From Ariolimax columbianus (Eukaryota; Mollusca; Gastropoda; Stylommatophora; Arionidae): 64,000 nt of DNA. The position numbers were made by a program, and so were the translations under genes. The DNA lies in NCBI GenBank assembly GCA_036924085.1, contig JAVGWX010000025.1, forward strand, positions 27,207,988-27,271,987, written 5' to 3'. Under the pieces are notes generated by a model. The model was not told the DNA's origin and ran no database searches. It was given only the letters and a program-made list of their open reading frames with translations. Below are positions 50,040-62,376 of this stretch, in pieces (position 1 is the stretch's first letter; every line of letters begins with the position of its first letter).

Positions 50040-51730
50040 GACTCTGCTTCTGGGACTCTGGGACTCTGCCTCTGGGACTCTGCTTCTGGGACTCTGCCTC
50101 TGGGACTCTGCCTCTGGGACTCTGCCTCTGGGACTCTGCCTCTGGGACTCTGCCTCTGGGACTCTGCCTCTGGGACTCTGCCTCTGGGACTCTTGCCTCT
50201 GGGACTCTGCCTCTGGGACTCTGCCTCTGGGACTCTGCCTCTGGGACTCTGCCTCTGGGACTGGGACTCTGCCTCTGGGACTCTGCCTCTGGGACTCTGC
50301 CTCTGGGACTGGGACTCTGCCTCTGGGACTCTGCCTCTGGGACTCTGCCTCTGGGACTCTGCCTCTGGGACTCTACCTCTGGGACTCTGCCTCTGGGACT
50401 CTGCCTCTGGGACTCTGCCTCTGGGACTCTGCCTCTGGGACTCTGCCTCTGGGACTCTGCCTCTGGGACTCTGGGACTCTGCCTCTGGGACTCTGACTCT
50501 GGGACTCTGCCTCTGGGACTCTGCTTCTGGGACTCTGGGACTCTGCCTCTGGGACTCTGCTTCTGGGACTCTGCCTCTGGGACTCTGCCTCTGGGACTCT
50601 GCCTCTGGGACTGCCTCTGGGACTCTGCCTCTGGGACTCTGCCTCTGGGACTCTTGCCTCTGGGACTCTGCCTCTGGGACTCTGCCTCTGGGACTTTTCC
50701 TTTGGGACTCTGCCTCTGGGACTCTGCCTCTGGGACTCTGCCTCTGGGACTCTGCCTCTGGGACTCTGCCTCTGGGACTGGGACTCTGCCTCTGGGACTC
50801 TGCCTCTGGGACTCTGCCTCTGGGACTCTGCCTCTGGGACTCTGCCTCTGGGACTCTGCCTCTGGGACTCTGCTTCTGGGACTCTGCCTCTGGGACTCTG
50901 CCTCTGGGACTCTGCCTCTGGGACTCTGCCTCTGGGACTCTACCTCTGGGACTCTTCCTCTGGGACTCTGCCTCTGGGACTCTGCCTCTGGGACTCTGCC
51001 TCTGGGACTCTGCCTCTGGGACTCTGCCTCTGGGACTGGGACTCTGCCTCTGGGACTCTGCCTCTGGGACTCTGCCTCTGGGACTCTGCCTCTGGGACTC
51101 TGCCTCTGAAACTCTGCCTCTGGGACTCTGCCTCTGGGACTCTGCCTCTGGGACTCTGCCTCTGGGACTCTGCCTCTGGGACTCTGCCTCTGGGACTCTG
51201 CCTCTGGGACTCTGCTTCTGGGACTCTGGGACTCTGCCTCTGGGACTCTGCTTCTGGGACTCTGCCTCTGGTACTCTGCCTCTCGCTCTGCCTCTGGGAC
51301 TCTGCCTCTGGGACTCTGCCTCTGGGACTCTGCCTCTGGGACTCTGCCTCTGGGACTCTACCTCTGGGACTCTTCCTCTGGGGCTCTGCCTCTGGGACTC
51401 TGCCTCTGGGACTCTGCCTCTGGGACTCTGCCTCTGGGACTCTGCCTCTGGGACTCTGCCTCTGGGACTCTGCCTCTGAAACTCTGCCTCTGGGACTCTG
51501 CCTCTGGGACTCTGCCTCTGGGACTCTGCCTCTGGGACTCTGCCTCTGGGACTCTGCCTCTGGGACTCTGCCTCTGGGACTCTGCCTCTGGGACTCTGCT
51601 TCTGGGACTCTGGGACTCTGCCTCTGGGACTCTGCCTCTGGGACTCTTGCCTCTGGGACTCTGCCTCTGGCTCTGCCTCTGGGACTCTGCTTCTGGGACT
51701 GGGATTCTGCCTCTGGGACTCTGCCTCTGG

Positions 51731-53847
51731 GACTCTTGCCTATGGGACTCTGCCTCTGGCTCTGCCTCTGGGACTCTGCCTCTGGGACTCTGCCTCTGGG
51801 ACTCTGCCTCTGGGACTCTGCCTCTGGGACTCTGGGACTCTGCCTCTGGGACTCTGCCTCTGGGACTCTGCCTCTGGGACTTTACCTCTGGGACTCTTCC
51901 TCTGGGGCTCTGCCTCTGGGACTCTGCCTCTGGGACTCTGCCTCTGGGACTCTGGGATTCTGCCTCTGGGACTCTGCCTCTGGGACTCTGCCTCTGGTAC
52001 TCTGCCTCTGGGACTCTGCCTCTGGGACTCTGCCTCTGGGGGATTGCCTCTGGGACTCTGCCTCTGGGACTCTGCCTCTGGGACTCTGCCTCTGGGACTG
52101 CCTCTGGAACTATGCCTCTGGGACTGCCTCTGGGACTCTGCCTCTGGGGGATTGCCTCTGAGACTCTGCCTCTGGGACTCTGCCTCTGGGACTCTGCCTC
52201 TGGGACTCTGCCTCTGGGACTCTGCCTCTGGGACTCTGCCTCTGGGACTCTGCCTCTCGGACTGCCTCTGAAACTCTGCCTATGGGACTCTGCCTCTGGG
52301 ACTCTGCCTCTGGGACTCTGCCTCTGGGACTCTGCCTCTGGGACTCTGCCTCTGGGACTCTGCTTCTGGGACTCTGCCTCTGGGACTCTGCCTCTGGGAC
52401 TCTGCCTCTGGGACTCTGCCTCTGGGACTCTGCCTCTGGGACTCTGCCTCTGGGACTCTTGCCTCTGGGACTCTGCCTCTGGGACTCTGCCTCTGGGACT
52501 CTGCCTCTGGGACTCTGCCTCTGGGACTCTGCCTCTGGGACTCTGCCTCTGGGTCTCTGCCTCTGGGACTCTGCCTCTGGGACTCTGCCTCTGGCTCTGC
52601 CTCTGGGACTCTGCCTCTGGGACTCTGCCTCTGGGACTCTGCCTCTGAGACTCTGCCTCTGGGACTCTGCCTCTGGGACTCTACCTCTGGGACTCTTCCT
52701 CTGGGGCTCTGCCTCTGGGACTCTGCCTCTGGGACTCTGCCTCTGGGACTCTGCCTCTGGGACTCTGCCTCTGGGACTCTGCCTCTGGGACTCTGCGTCT
52801 GGGACTCTGCCTCTGGGACTCTGCCTCTGGGACTCTGCCTCTGAAACTCTGCCTCTGGGACTCTGCCTCTGGGACTCTGCCTCTGGGACTCTGCCTCTGG
52901 GACTCTGCCTCTGGGACTCTGCCTCTGGGACTCTGCCTCTGGGACTCTGCCTCTGGGACTCTGCTTCTGGGACTCTGGGACTCTGCCTCTGGGACTCTGC
53001 CTCTGGTACTCTGCCTCTCGCTCTGCCTCTGGGACTCTGCCTCTGGGACTCTGCCTCTGGGACTCTGCCTCTGGGACTCTGCCTCTGGGACTCTACCTCT
53101 GGGACTCTTCCTCTGGGGCTCTGCCTCTGGGACTCTGCCTCTGGGACTCTGCCTCTGGGACTCAGCCTCTGGGACTGCCTCTGAAACTCTGCCTATGGGA
53201 CTCTGCCTCTGGGACTCTGCCTCTGGGACTCTGCCTCTGGGACTCTGCCTCTGAGACTCTGCCTCTGGGACTCTTGCCTCTGGGACTCTGCCTCTGGGAC
53301 TCTGCCTCTGGGACTCTGCCTCTGGGACTCTGCCTCTGGGACTCTGCCTCTGGGACTCTGCCTCTGGGACTCTGCCTCTGGCTCTGCCTCTGGGACTCTG
53401 CCTCTGGGTCTCTGCCTCTGGGACTCTGCCTCTGGGACTCTGCCTCTGGCTCTGCCTCTGGGACTCTGCCTCTGGGACTCTGCCTCTGGGACTCTGCCTC
53501 TGGGACTCTGCCTCTGGGACTCTGCCTCTGGGACTCTACCTCTGGGACTCTTCCTCTGGGGCTCTGCCTCTGGGACTCTGCCTCTGGGATTCTGCCTCTG
53601 GGACTCTGCCTCTGGGACTCTGCCTCTGGGACTCTGCCTCTGGGACTCTGCCTCTGGGACTCTGCCTCTGAAACTCTGCCTCTGGGACTCTGCCTCTGGG
53701 ACTCTCCCTCTGGGACTTTGCCTCTGGGACTCTGCCTCTGGGACTCTGCCTCTGGGACTCTGCCTCTGGGACTCTGCCTCTGGGACTCTGCCTCTGGGAC
53801 TCTGCTTCTGGGACTCTGGGACTCTGCCTCTGGGACTCTGCCTCTGG
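51731..53847 (+). repeat. HOR block 8, copy a (about 2.12 kb)
   Basis: GACTTTACC 51881/53998 and GGGGGATTGCC 52038/54155 recur at a shift of 2,117, and a second GGGGGATTGCC 52146/54265 at 2,119. The two-base change is a GACTGCC unit in copy a that is GACTCTGCC in copy b, just before CTGGAACTATG. Confidence 0.88.
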
Positions 53848-55400
53848 GACTCTTGCTTCTGGGACTCTGCCTCTGGCTCTGCCTCTGGGACTCTGCCTCT
53901 GGGACTCTGCCTCTGGGACTCTGCCTCTGGGACTCTGCCTCTGGGACTCTGGGACTCTGCCTCTGGGACTCTGCCTCTGGGACTCTGCCTCTGGGACTTT
54001 ACCTCTGGGACTCTTCCTCTGGGGCTCTGCCTCTGGGACTCTGCCTCTGGGACTCTGCCTCTGGGACTCTGGGATTCTGCCTCTGGGACTCTGCCTCTGG
54101 GACTCTGCCTCTGGTACTCTGCCTCTGGGACTCTGCCTCTGGGACTCTGCCTCTGGGGGATTGCCTCTGGGACTCTGCCTCTGGGACTCTGCCTCTGGGA
54201 CTCTGCCTCTGGGACTCTGCCTCTGGAACTATGCCTCTGGGACTGCCTCTGGGACTCTGCCTCTGGGGGATTGCCTCTGAGACTCTGCCTCTGGGACTCT
54301 GCCTCTGGGACTCTGCCTCTGGGACTCTGCCTCTGGGACTCTGCCTCTGGGACTCTGCCTCTGGGACTCTGCCTCTGGGACTCTGCCTCTCGGACTCTGC
54401 CTCTAGGACTCTGCCTCTGGGACTCTGCCTCTGGGACTCTGCCTCTGGGACTCTGCCTCTGGGACTGCCTCTGAAACTCTGCCTATGGGACTCTGCCTCT
54501 GGGACTCTGCCTCTGGGACTCTGCCTCTGGGACTCTGCCTCTGGGACTCTGCCTCTGGGACTCTGCTTCTGGGACTCTGCCTCTGGGACTCTGCCTCTGG
54601 GACTCTGCCTCTGGGACTCTGCCTCTGGGACTCTGCCTCTGGGACTCTGCCTCTGGGACTCTTGCCTCTGGGACTCTGCCTCTGGGACTCTGCCTCTGGG
54701 ACTCTGCCTCTGGGACTCTGCCTCTGGGACTCTGCCTCTGGGACTCTGCCTCTGGCTCTGCCTCTGGGACTCTGCCTCTGGGTCTCTGCCTCTGGGACTC
54801 TGCCTCTGGGACTCTGCCTCTGGCTCTGCCTCTGGAACTCTGCCTCTGGGACTCTGCCTCTGAGACTCTGCCTCTGGGACTCTGCCTCTGGGACTCTACC
54901 TCTGGGACTCTTCCTCTGGGGCTCTGCCTCTGGGACTCTGCCTCTGGGACTCTGCCTCTGGGACTCTGCCTCTGGGACTCTGCCTCTGGGACTCTGCCTC
55001 TGGGACTCTGCCTCTGGGACTCTGCCTCTGGGACTCTGCCTCTGGGACTCTGCCTCTGAAACTCTGCCTCTGGGACTCTGCCTCTGGGACTCTGCCTCTG
55101 GGACTCTGCCTCTGGGACTCTGCCTCTGGGACTCTGCCTCTGGGACTCTGCCTCTGGGACTCTGCTTCTGGGACTCTGGGACTCTTCCTCTGGGACTCTG
55201 CTTCTGGGACTCTGCCTCTGGTACTCTGCCTCTCGCTCTGCCTCTGGGACTCTGCCTCTGGGACTCTGCCTCTGGGACTCTGCCTCTGGGACTCTACCTC
55301 TGGGACTCTTCCTCTGGGGCTCTGCCTCTGGGACTCTGCCTCTGGGACTCTGCCTCTGGGACTCTGCCTCTGGGACTGCCTCTGAAACTCTGCCTATGGG
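53848..55400 (+). repeat. HOR block 8, copy b
   Basis: This is the partner of 51731-53847. By the CTCTCGCTC marker (53019/55234) the shift has grown to 2,215. Its right part, from 54662, is also the start of the 4.02-kb duplication. Confidence 0.82.
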
Positions 55401-57670
55401 ACTCTGCCTCTGGGACTCTGCCTCTGGGACTCTGCCTCTGGGACTCTGCCTCTGGGACTCTGCCTCTGGGACTCTGCTTCTGGGACTCTGCCTCTGGGAC
55501 TCTGCCTCTGGGACTCTGCCTCTGGGACTCTGCCTCTGGGACTCTGCCTCTGGGACTCTGCCTCTGGGACTCTTGCCTCTGGGACTGCCTCTGGGACTCT
55601 GCCTCTGGGACTCTGCCTCTGGGACTCTGCCTCTGGGACTCTGCCTCTGGGACTCTGCCTCTGGCTCTGCCTCTGGGACTCTGCCTCTGGGTCTCTGCCT
55701 CTGGGACTCTGCCTCTGGGACTCTGCCTCTGGCTCTGCCTCTGGGACTCTGCCTCTGGGACTCTGCCTCTGGGACTCTGCCTCTGGGACTCTGCCTCTGG
55801 GACTCTGCCTCTGGGACTCTACCTCTGGGGCTCTGCCTCTGGGACTCTGCCTCTGGGACTCTGCCTCTGGGACTCTGCCTCTGGGACTCTGCCTCTGGGA
55901 CTCTGCTTCTGGGACTCTGGGACTCTGCCTCTGGGACTCTGCTTCTGGGACTCTGCCTCTCGCTCTGCCTCTGGGACTCTGCCTCTGGGACTCTGCCTCT
56001 GGGACTCTGCCTCTGGGACTCTGCCTCTGGGACTGCCTCTGGGACTCTACCTCTGGGACTCTTCCTCTGGGGCTCTGCCTCTGGGACTCTGCCTCTGGGA
56101 CTCTGCCTATGGGACTCTGCCTCTGGGACTCTGCCTCTGGGACTCTGCCTCTGGCTCTGCCTCTGGGACTCTGCCTCTGGGACTCTGCCTCTGGGACTCT
56201 GCCTCTGGGACTCTGCCTCTGGGACTCTGCTTCTGGGACTCTGGGACTCTGCCTCTGGGACTCTGCCTCTGGGACTCTGCCTCTGGGACTCTGCTTCTGG
56301 GACTCTGGGACTCTGCCTCTGGGACTCTGCCTCTGGGACTCTGCCTCTGGGACTCTGCCTCTGGGACTCTACCTCTGGGACTCTGCCTCTGGCTCTGCCT
56401 CTGGGACTCTACCTCTGGGACTCTTCCTCTGGGGCTCTGCCTCTGGGACTCTGCCTCTGGGACTCTGCCTCTGGGACTCTGCCTCTGGGACTCTGCCTCT
56501 GGGACTGGGACTCTGCCTCTGGGACTCTGCCTCTGGGACTCTTGCCTCTGGGACTCTGCCTCTGGGACTCTGCCTCTGGGACTCTGCCTCTGGGACTCTG
56601 CCTCTGGGACTCTGCCTCTGGCTCTGCCTCTGGGACTCTGCCTCTGGGTCTCTGCCTCTGGGACTCTGCCTCTGGGACTCTGCCTCTGGCTCTGCCTCTG
56701 GGACTCTGCCTCTGGGACTCTGCCTCTGGGACTCTGCCTCTGGGACTCTGCCTCTGGGACTCTGCCTCTGGGACTCTACCTCTGGGACTCTTCCTCTGGG
56801 GCTCTGCCTCTGGGACTCTGCCTCTGGGACTCTGCCTCTGGGACTCTGCCTCTGGGACTCTGCCTCTGGGACTCTGCCTCTGGGACTCTGCCTCTGGGAC
56901 TCTGCCTCTGAAACTCTGCCTCTGGGACTCTGCCTCTGGGACTCTGCCTCTGGGACTCTGCCTCTGGGACTCTGCCTCTGGGACTCTGCCTCTGGGACTC
57001 TGCCTCTGGGACTCTGCCTCTGGGACTCTGCCTCTGGGACTCTGCTTCTGGGACTCTGGGACTCTGCCTCTGGGACTCTGCTTCTGGGACTCTGCCTCTG
57101 GTACTCTGCCTCTCGCTCTGCCTCTGGGACTCTGCCTCTGGGACTCTGCCTCTGGGACTCTGCCTCTGGGACTCTGCCTCTGGGACTCTACCTCTGGGAC
57201 TCTTCCTCTGGGGCTCTGCCTCTGGGACTCTGCCTCTGGGACTCTGCCTATGGGACTCTGCCTCTGGGACTCTGCCTCTGGGACTCTGCCTCTGGCTCTG
57301 CCTCTGGGACTCTGCCTCTGGGACTCTGCCTCTGGGACTCTGCCTCTGGGACTCTGCCTCTGGGACTCTGCTTCTGGGACTCTGGGACTCTGCCTCTGGG
57401 ACTCTGCCTCTGGGACTCTGCCTCTGGGACTCTGCTTCTGGGACTCTGGGACTCTGCCTCTGGGACTCTGCCTCTGGGACTCTGCCTCTGGGACTCTGCC
57501 TCTGGGACTCTACCTCTGGGACTCTGCCTCTGGCTCTGCCTCTGGGACTCTACCTCTGGGACTCTTCCTCTGGGGCTCTGCCTCTGGGACTCTGCCTCTG
57601 GGACTCTGCCTCTGGGACTCTGCCTCTGGGACTCTGCCTCTGGGACTCTGCCTCTGGGACTCTGCCTCTG
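54662..57670 (+). repeat. HOR block 9, copy a (about 4.02-4.05-kb shift)
   Basis: Markers recur at about 4,022 bp: GAAACTC 55058/59080, CTCTCGCTC 55234/59256, 55961/59983 and 57114/61136, GAAACTC before CTATGGG 55384/59406, CTATGGG 57248/61270 and CTGGGGCTC 57572/61594. At the left end the shift is 4,036 (GGGTCTC 54780/58816) and 4,052 (CTCTTGCC 54662/58714), again near steps of one unit. Confidence 0.92.
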
Positions 57671-58713
57671 GGACTCTTGCCTCTGGGACTCTGCCTCTGG
57701 GACTCTGCCTCTGGGACTCTGCCTCTGGGACTCTGCCTCTGGGACTCTGCCTCTGGGACTCTGCCTCTGGCTCTGCCTCTGGGACTCTGCCTCTGGGTCT
57801 CTGCCTCTGGGACTCTGCCTCTGGGACTCTGCCTCTGGCTCTGCCTCTGGAACTCTGCCTCTGGGACTCTGCCTCTGAGACTCTGCCTCTGGGACTCTGC
57901 CTCTGGGACTCTACCTCTGGGACTCTTCCTCTGGGGCTCTGCCTCTGGGACTCTGCCTCTGGGACTCTGCCTCTGGGACTCTGCCTCTGGGACTCTGCCT
58001 CTGGGACTCTGCCTCTGGGACTCTGCCTCTGGGACTCTGCCTCTGGGACTCTGCCTCTGGGACTCTGCCTCTGGGACTCTGCTTCTGGGACTCTGGGACT
58101 CTGCCTCTGGGACTCTGCTTCTGGGACTCTGCCTCTGGTACTCTGCCTCTCGCTCTGCCTCTGGGACTCTGCCTCTGGGACTCTGCCTCTGGGACTCTGC
58201 CTCTGGGACTCTGCCTCTGGGACTCTACCTCTGGGACTCTTCCTCTGGGGCTCTGCCTCTGGGACTCTGCCTCTGGGACTCTGCCTATGGGACTCTGCCT
58301 CTGGGACTCTGCCTCTGGGACTCTGCCTCTGGCTCTGCCTCTGGGACTCTGCCTCTGGGACTCTGCCTCTGGGACTCTGCCTCTGGGACTCTGCCTCTGG
58401 GACTCTGCTTCTGGGACTCTGGGACTCTGCCTCTGGGACTCTGCCTCTGGGACTCTGCCTCTGGGACTCTGCTTCTGGGACTCTGGGACTCTGCCTCTGG
58501 GACTCTGCCTCTGGGACTCTGCCTCTGGGACTCTGCCTCTGGGACTCTACCTCTGGGACTCTGCCTCTGGCTCTGCCTCTGGGACTCTACCTCTGGGACT
58601 CTTCCTCTGGGGCTCTGCCTCTGGGACTCTGCCTCTGGGACTCTGCCTCTGGGACTCTGCCTCTGGGACTCTGCCTCTGGGACTCTGCCTCTGGGACTCT
58701 GCCTCTGGGACTC
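57671..58713 (+). repeat. About 1.04-kb segment related to its left neighbour
   Basis: This lies between the two 3-kb copies of block 9. Its CTCTCGCTC (58151) and CTATGGG (near 58268) units follow those at 57114 and 57248 by 1,037 and about 1,020 bp, so it looks like an additional partial copy of about 56.5-57.7 kb. It makes the 3-kb copies lie 4 kb apart. Confidence 0.7.
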
Positions 58714-61695
58714 TTGCCTCTGGGACTGCCTCTGGGACTCTGCCTCTGGGACTCTGCCTCTGGGACTCTGCCTCTGGGACTCTGCCTCTGGCTCTGCCTC
58801 TGGGACTCTGCCTCTGGGTCTCTGCCTCTGGGACTCTGCCTCTGGGACTCTGCCTCTGGCTCTGCCTCTGGAACTCTGCCTCTGGGACTCTGCCTCTGAG
58901 ACTCTGCCTCTGGGACTCTGCCTCTGGGACTCTACCTCTGGGACTCTTCCTCTGGGGCTCTGCCTCTGGGACTCTGCCTCTGGGACTCTGCCTCTGGGAC
59001 TCTGCCTCTGGGACTCTGCCTCTGGGACTCTGCCTCTGGGACTCTGCCTCTGGGACTCTGCCTCTGGGACTCTGCCTCTGAAACTCTGCCTCTGGGACTC
59101 TGCCTCTGGGACTCTGCCTCTGGGACTCTGCCTCTGGGACTCTGCCTCTGGGACTCTGCCTCTGGGACTCTGCCTCTGGGACTCTGCTTCTGGGACTCTG
59201 GGACTCTTCCTCTGGGACTCTGCTTCTGGGACTCTGCCTCTGGTACTCTGCCTCTCGCTCTGCCTCTGGGACTCTGCCTCTGGGACTCTGCCTCTGGGAC
59301 TCTGCCTCTGGGACTCTACCTCTGGGACTCTTCCTCTGGGGCTCTGCCTCTGGGACTCTGCCTCTGGGACTCTGCCTCTGGGACTCTGCCTCTGGGACTG
59401 CCTCTGAAACTCTGCCTATGGGACTCTGCCTCTGGGACTCTGCCTCTGGGACTCTGCCTCTGGGACTCTGCCTCTGGGACTCTGCCTCTGGGACTCTGCT
59501 TCTGGGACTCTGCCTCTGGGACTCTGCCTCTGGGACTCTGCCTCTGGGACTCTGCCTCTGGGACTCTGCCTCTGGGACTCTGCCTCTGGGACTCTTGCCT
59601 CTGGGACTGCCTCTGGGACTCTGCCTCTGGGACTCTGCCTCTGGGACTCTGCCTCTGGGACTCTGCCTCTGGGACTCTGCCTCTGGCTCTGCCTCTGGGA
59701 CTCTGCCTCTGGGTCTCTGCCTCTGGGACTCTGCCTCTGGGACTCTGCCTCTGGCTCTGCCTCTGGGACTCTGCCTCTGGGACTCTGCCTCTGGGACTCT
59801 GCCTCTGGGACTCTGCCTCTGGGACTCTGCCTCTGGGACTCTACCTCTGGGGCTCTGCCTCTGGGACTCTGCCTCTGGGACTCTGCCTCTGGGACTCTGC
59901 CTCTGGGACTCTGCCTCTGGGACTCTGCTTCTGGGACTCTGGGACTCTGCCTCTGGGACTCTGCTTCTGGGACTCTGCCTCTCGCTCTGCCTCTGGGACT
60001 CTGCCTCTGGGACTCTGCCTCTGGGACTCTGCCTCTGGGACTCTGCCTCTGGGACTGCCTCTGGGACTCTACCTCTGGGACTCTTCCTCTGGGGCTCTGC
60101 CTCTGGGACTCTGCCTCTGGGACTCTGCCTATGGGACTCTGCCTCTGGGACTCTGCCTCTGGGACTCTGCCTCTGGCTCTGCCTCTGGGACTCTGCCTCT
60201 GGGACTCTGCCTCTGGGACTCTGCCTCTGGGACTCTGCCTCTGGGACTCTGCTTCTGGGACTCTGGGACTCTGCCTCTGGGACTCTGCCTCTGGGACTCT
60301 GCCTCTGGGACTCTGCTTCTGGGACTCTGGGACTCTGCCTCTGGGACTCTGCCTCTGGGACTCTGCCTCTGGGACTCTGCCTCTGGGACTCTACCTCTGG
60401 GACTCTGCCTCTGGCTCTGCCTCTGGGACTCTACCTCTGGGACTCTTCCTCTGGGGCTCTGCCTCTGGGACTCTGCCTCTGGGACTCTGCCTCTGGGACT
60501 CTGCCTCTGGGACTCTGCCTCTGGGACTGGGACTCTGCCTCTGGGACTCTGCCTCTGGGACTCTTGCCTCTGGGACTCTGCCTCTGGGACTCTGCCTCTG
60601 GGACTCTGCCTCTGGGACTCTGCCTCTGGGACTCTGCCTCTGGCTCTGCCTCTGGGACTCTGCCTCTGGGTCTCTGCCTCTGGGACTCTGCCTCTGGGAC
60701 TCTGCCTCTGGCTCTGCCTCTGGGACTCTGCCTCTGGGACTCTGCCTCTGGGACTCTGCCTCTGGGACTCTGCCTCTGGGACTCTGCCTCTGGGACTCTG
60801 CCTCTGGGACTCTTCCTCTGGGGCTCTGCCTCTGGGACTCTGCCTCTGGGACTCTGCCTCTGGGACTCTGCCTCTGGGACTCTGCCTCTGGGACTCTGCC
60901 TCTGGGACTCTGCCTCTGGGACTCTGCCTCTGAAACTCTGCCTCTGGGACTCTGCCTCTGGGACTCTGCCTCTGGGACTCTGCCTCTGGGACTCTGCCTC
61001 TGGGACTCTGCCTCTGGGACTCTGCCTCTGGGACTCTGCCTCTGGGACTCTGCCTCTGGGACTCTGCTTCTGGGACTCTGGGACTCTGCCTCTGGGACTC
61101 TGCTTCTGGGACTCTGCCTCTGGTACTCTGCCTCTCGCTCTGCCTCTGGGACTCTGCCTCTGGGACTCTGCCTCTGGGACTCTGCCTCTGGGACTCTGCC
61201 TCTGGGACTCTACCTCTGGGACTCTTCCTCTGGGGCTCTGCCTCTGGGACTCTGCCTCTGGGACTCTGCCTATGGGACTCTGCCTCTGGGACTCTGCCTC
61301 TGGGACTCTGCCTCTGGCTCTGCCTCTGGGACTCTGCCTCTGGGACTCTGCCTCTGGGACTCTGCCTCTGGGACTCTGCCTCTGGGACTCTGCTTCTGGG
61401 ACTCTGGGACTCTGCCTCTGGGACTCTGCCTCTGGGACTCTGCCTCTGGGACTCTGCTTCTGGGACTCTGGGACTCTGCCTCTGGGACTCTGCCTCTGGG
61501 ACTCTGCCTCTGGGACTCTGCCTCTGGGACTCTACCTCTGGGACTCTGCCTCTGGCTCTGCCTCTGGGACTCTACCTCTGGGACTCTTCCTCTGGGGCTC
61601 TGCCTCTGGGACTCTGCCTCTGGGACTCTGCCTCTGGGACTCTGCCTCTGGGACTCTGCCTCTGGGACTCTGCCTCTGGGACTCTGCCTCTGGGA
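58714..61695 (+). repeat. HOR block 9, copy b
   Basis: This is the partner of 54662-57670. The match ends near 61.70 kb, where this copy continues into GGGACTGGG (about 61708) while copy a has CTCTTGCC (about 57674). Confidence 0.9.
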
Positions 61696-62232
61696 CTCTG
61701 CCTCTGGGACTGGGACTCTGCCTCTGGGACTCTGCCTCTGGGACTCTGCCTCTGGGACTCTACCTCTGGGACTCTGCCTCTGGCTCTGCCTCTGGGACTC
61801 TGCCTCTGGGACTCTGTCTCTGGGACTGCCTCTCGGACTCTGCCTCTGGGACTCTGCCTCTGGGACTCTGCCTCTGGGACTCTGCCTCTGGGACTCTGCC
61901 TCTGAAACTCTGCCTATGGGACTCTGCCTCTGGGACTCTGCCTCTGGCTCTGCCTCTGGGACTCTGCCTCTGGGACTCTGCCTCTGGGACTCTGCTTCTG
62001 GGACTGGGACTGCCTCTGGGACTCTGCTTCTGGGACTCTGCCTCTGGGACTCTGCCTCTGGGACTCTGCCTCTGGGACTCTGCCTCTGGGACTCTGCCTC
62101 TGGGACTCTGTCCTCTGGGACTCTTGCCTCTGGGACTCTGCCTCTGGGACTGCCTCTGGGACTCTGCCTCTGGGACTCTGCCTCTGGGACTCTGCCTCTG
62201 GGACTCTGCCTCTGGGACTCTGCCTCTGGGAC

Positions 62233-62376
62233 TCTGCCTCTTGGACTCTGCCTCTTGGACTCTGCCTCTGGGACTCTGCCTCTGGGACTCTGCCTCTGGG
62301 ACTCTGCCTCTGGGACTCTGCCTCTGGGACTCTGCCTCTGGGACTCTGCCTCTTGGACTCTGCCTCTTGGACTCTG
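62233..62376 (+). repeat. Local 112-bp (8-unit) duplication marked by CTCTTGGAC
   Basis: Two neighbouring units carry CTCTTGGAC (TTGG at 62241 and 62255). The same pair recurs at 62353 and 62367, exactly 112 bp or eight units away. Elsewhere I saw this substitution only singly, near 44,627 and 63,329. Confidence 0.8.

Noticed and set aside
51876..51888. GGGACTTTACC and similar strings (about 47,725, 50,692, 51,876 and 53,993) resembling NF-kB sites
   Set aside because: They are one- or two-base variants of the array unit, they do not fit the ten-base consensus well, and there is no gene nearby.
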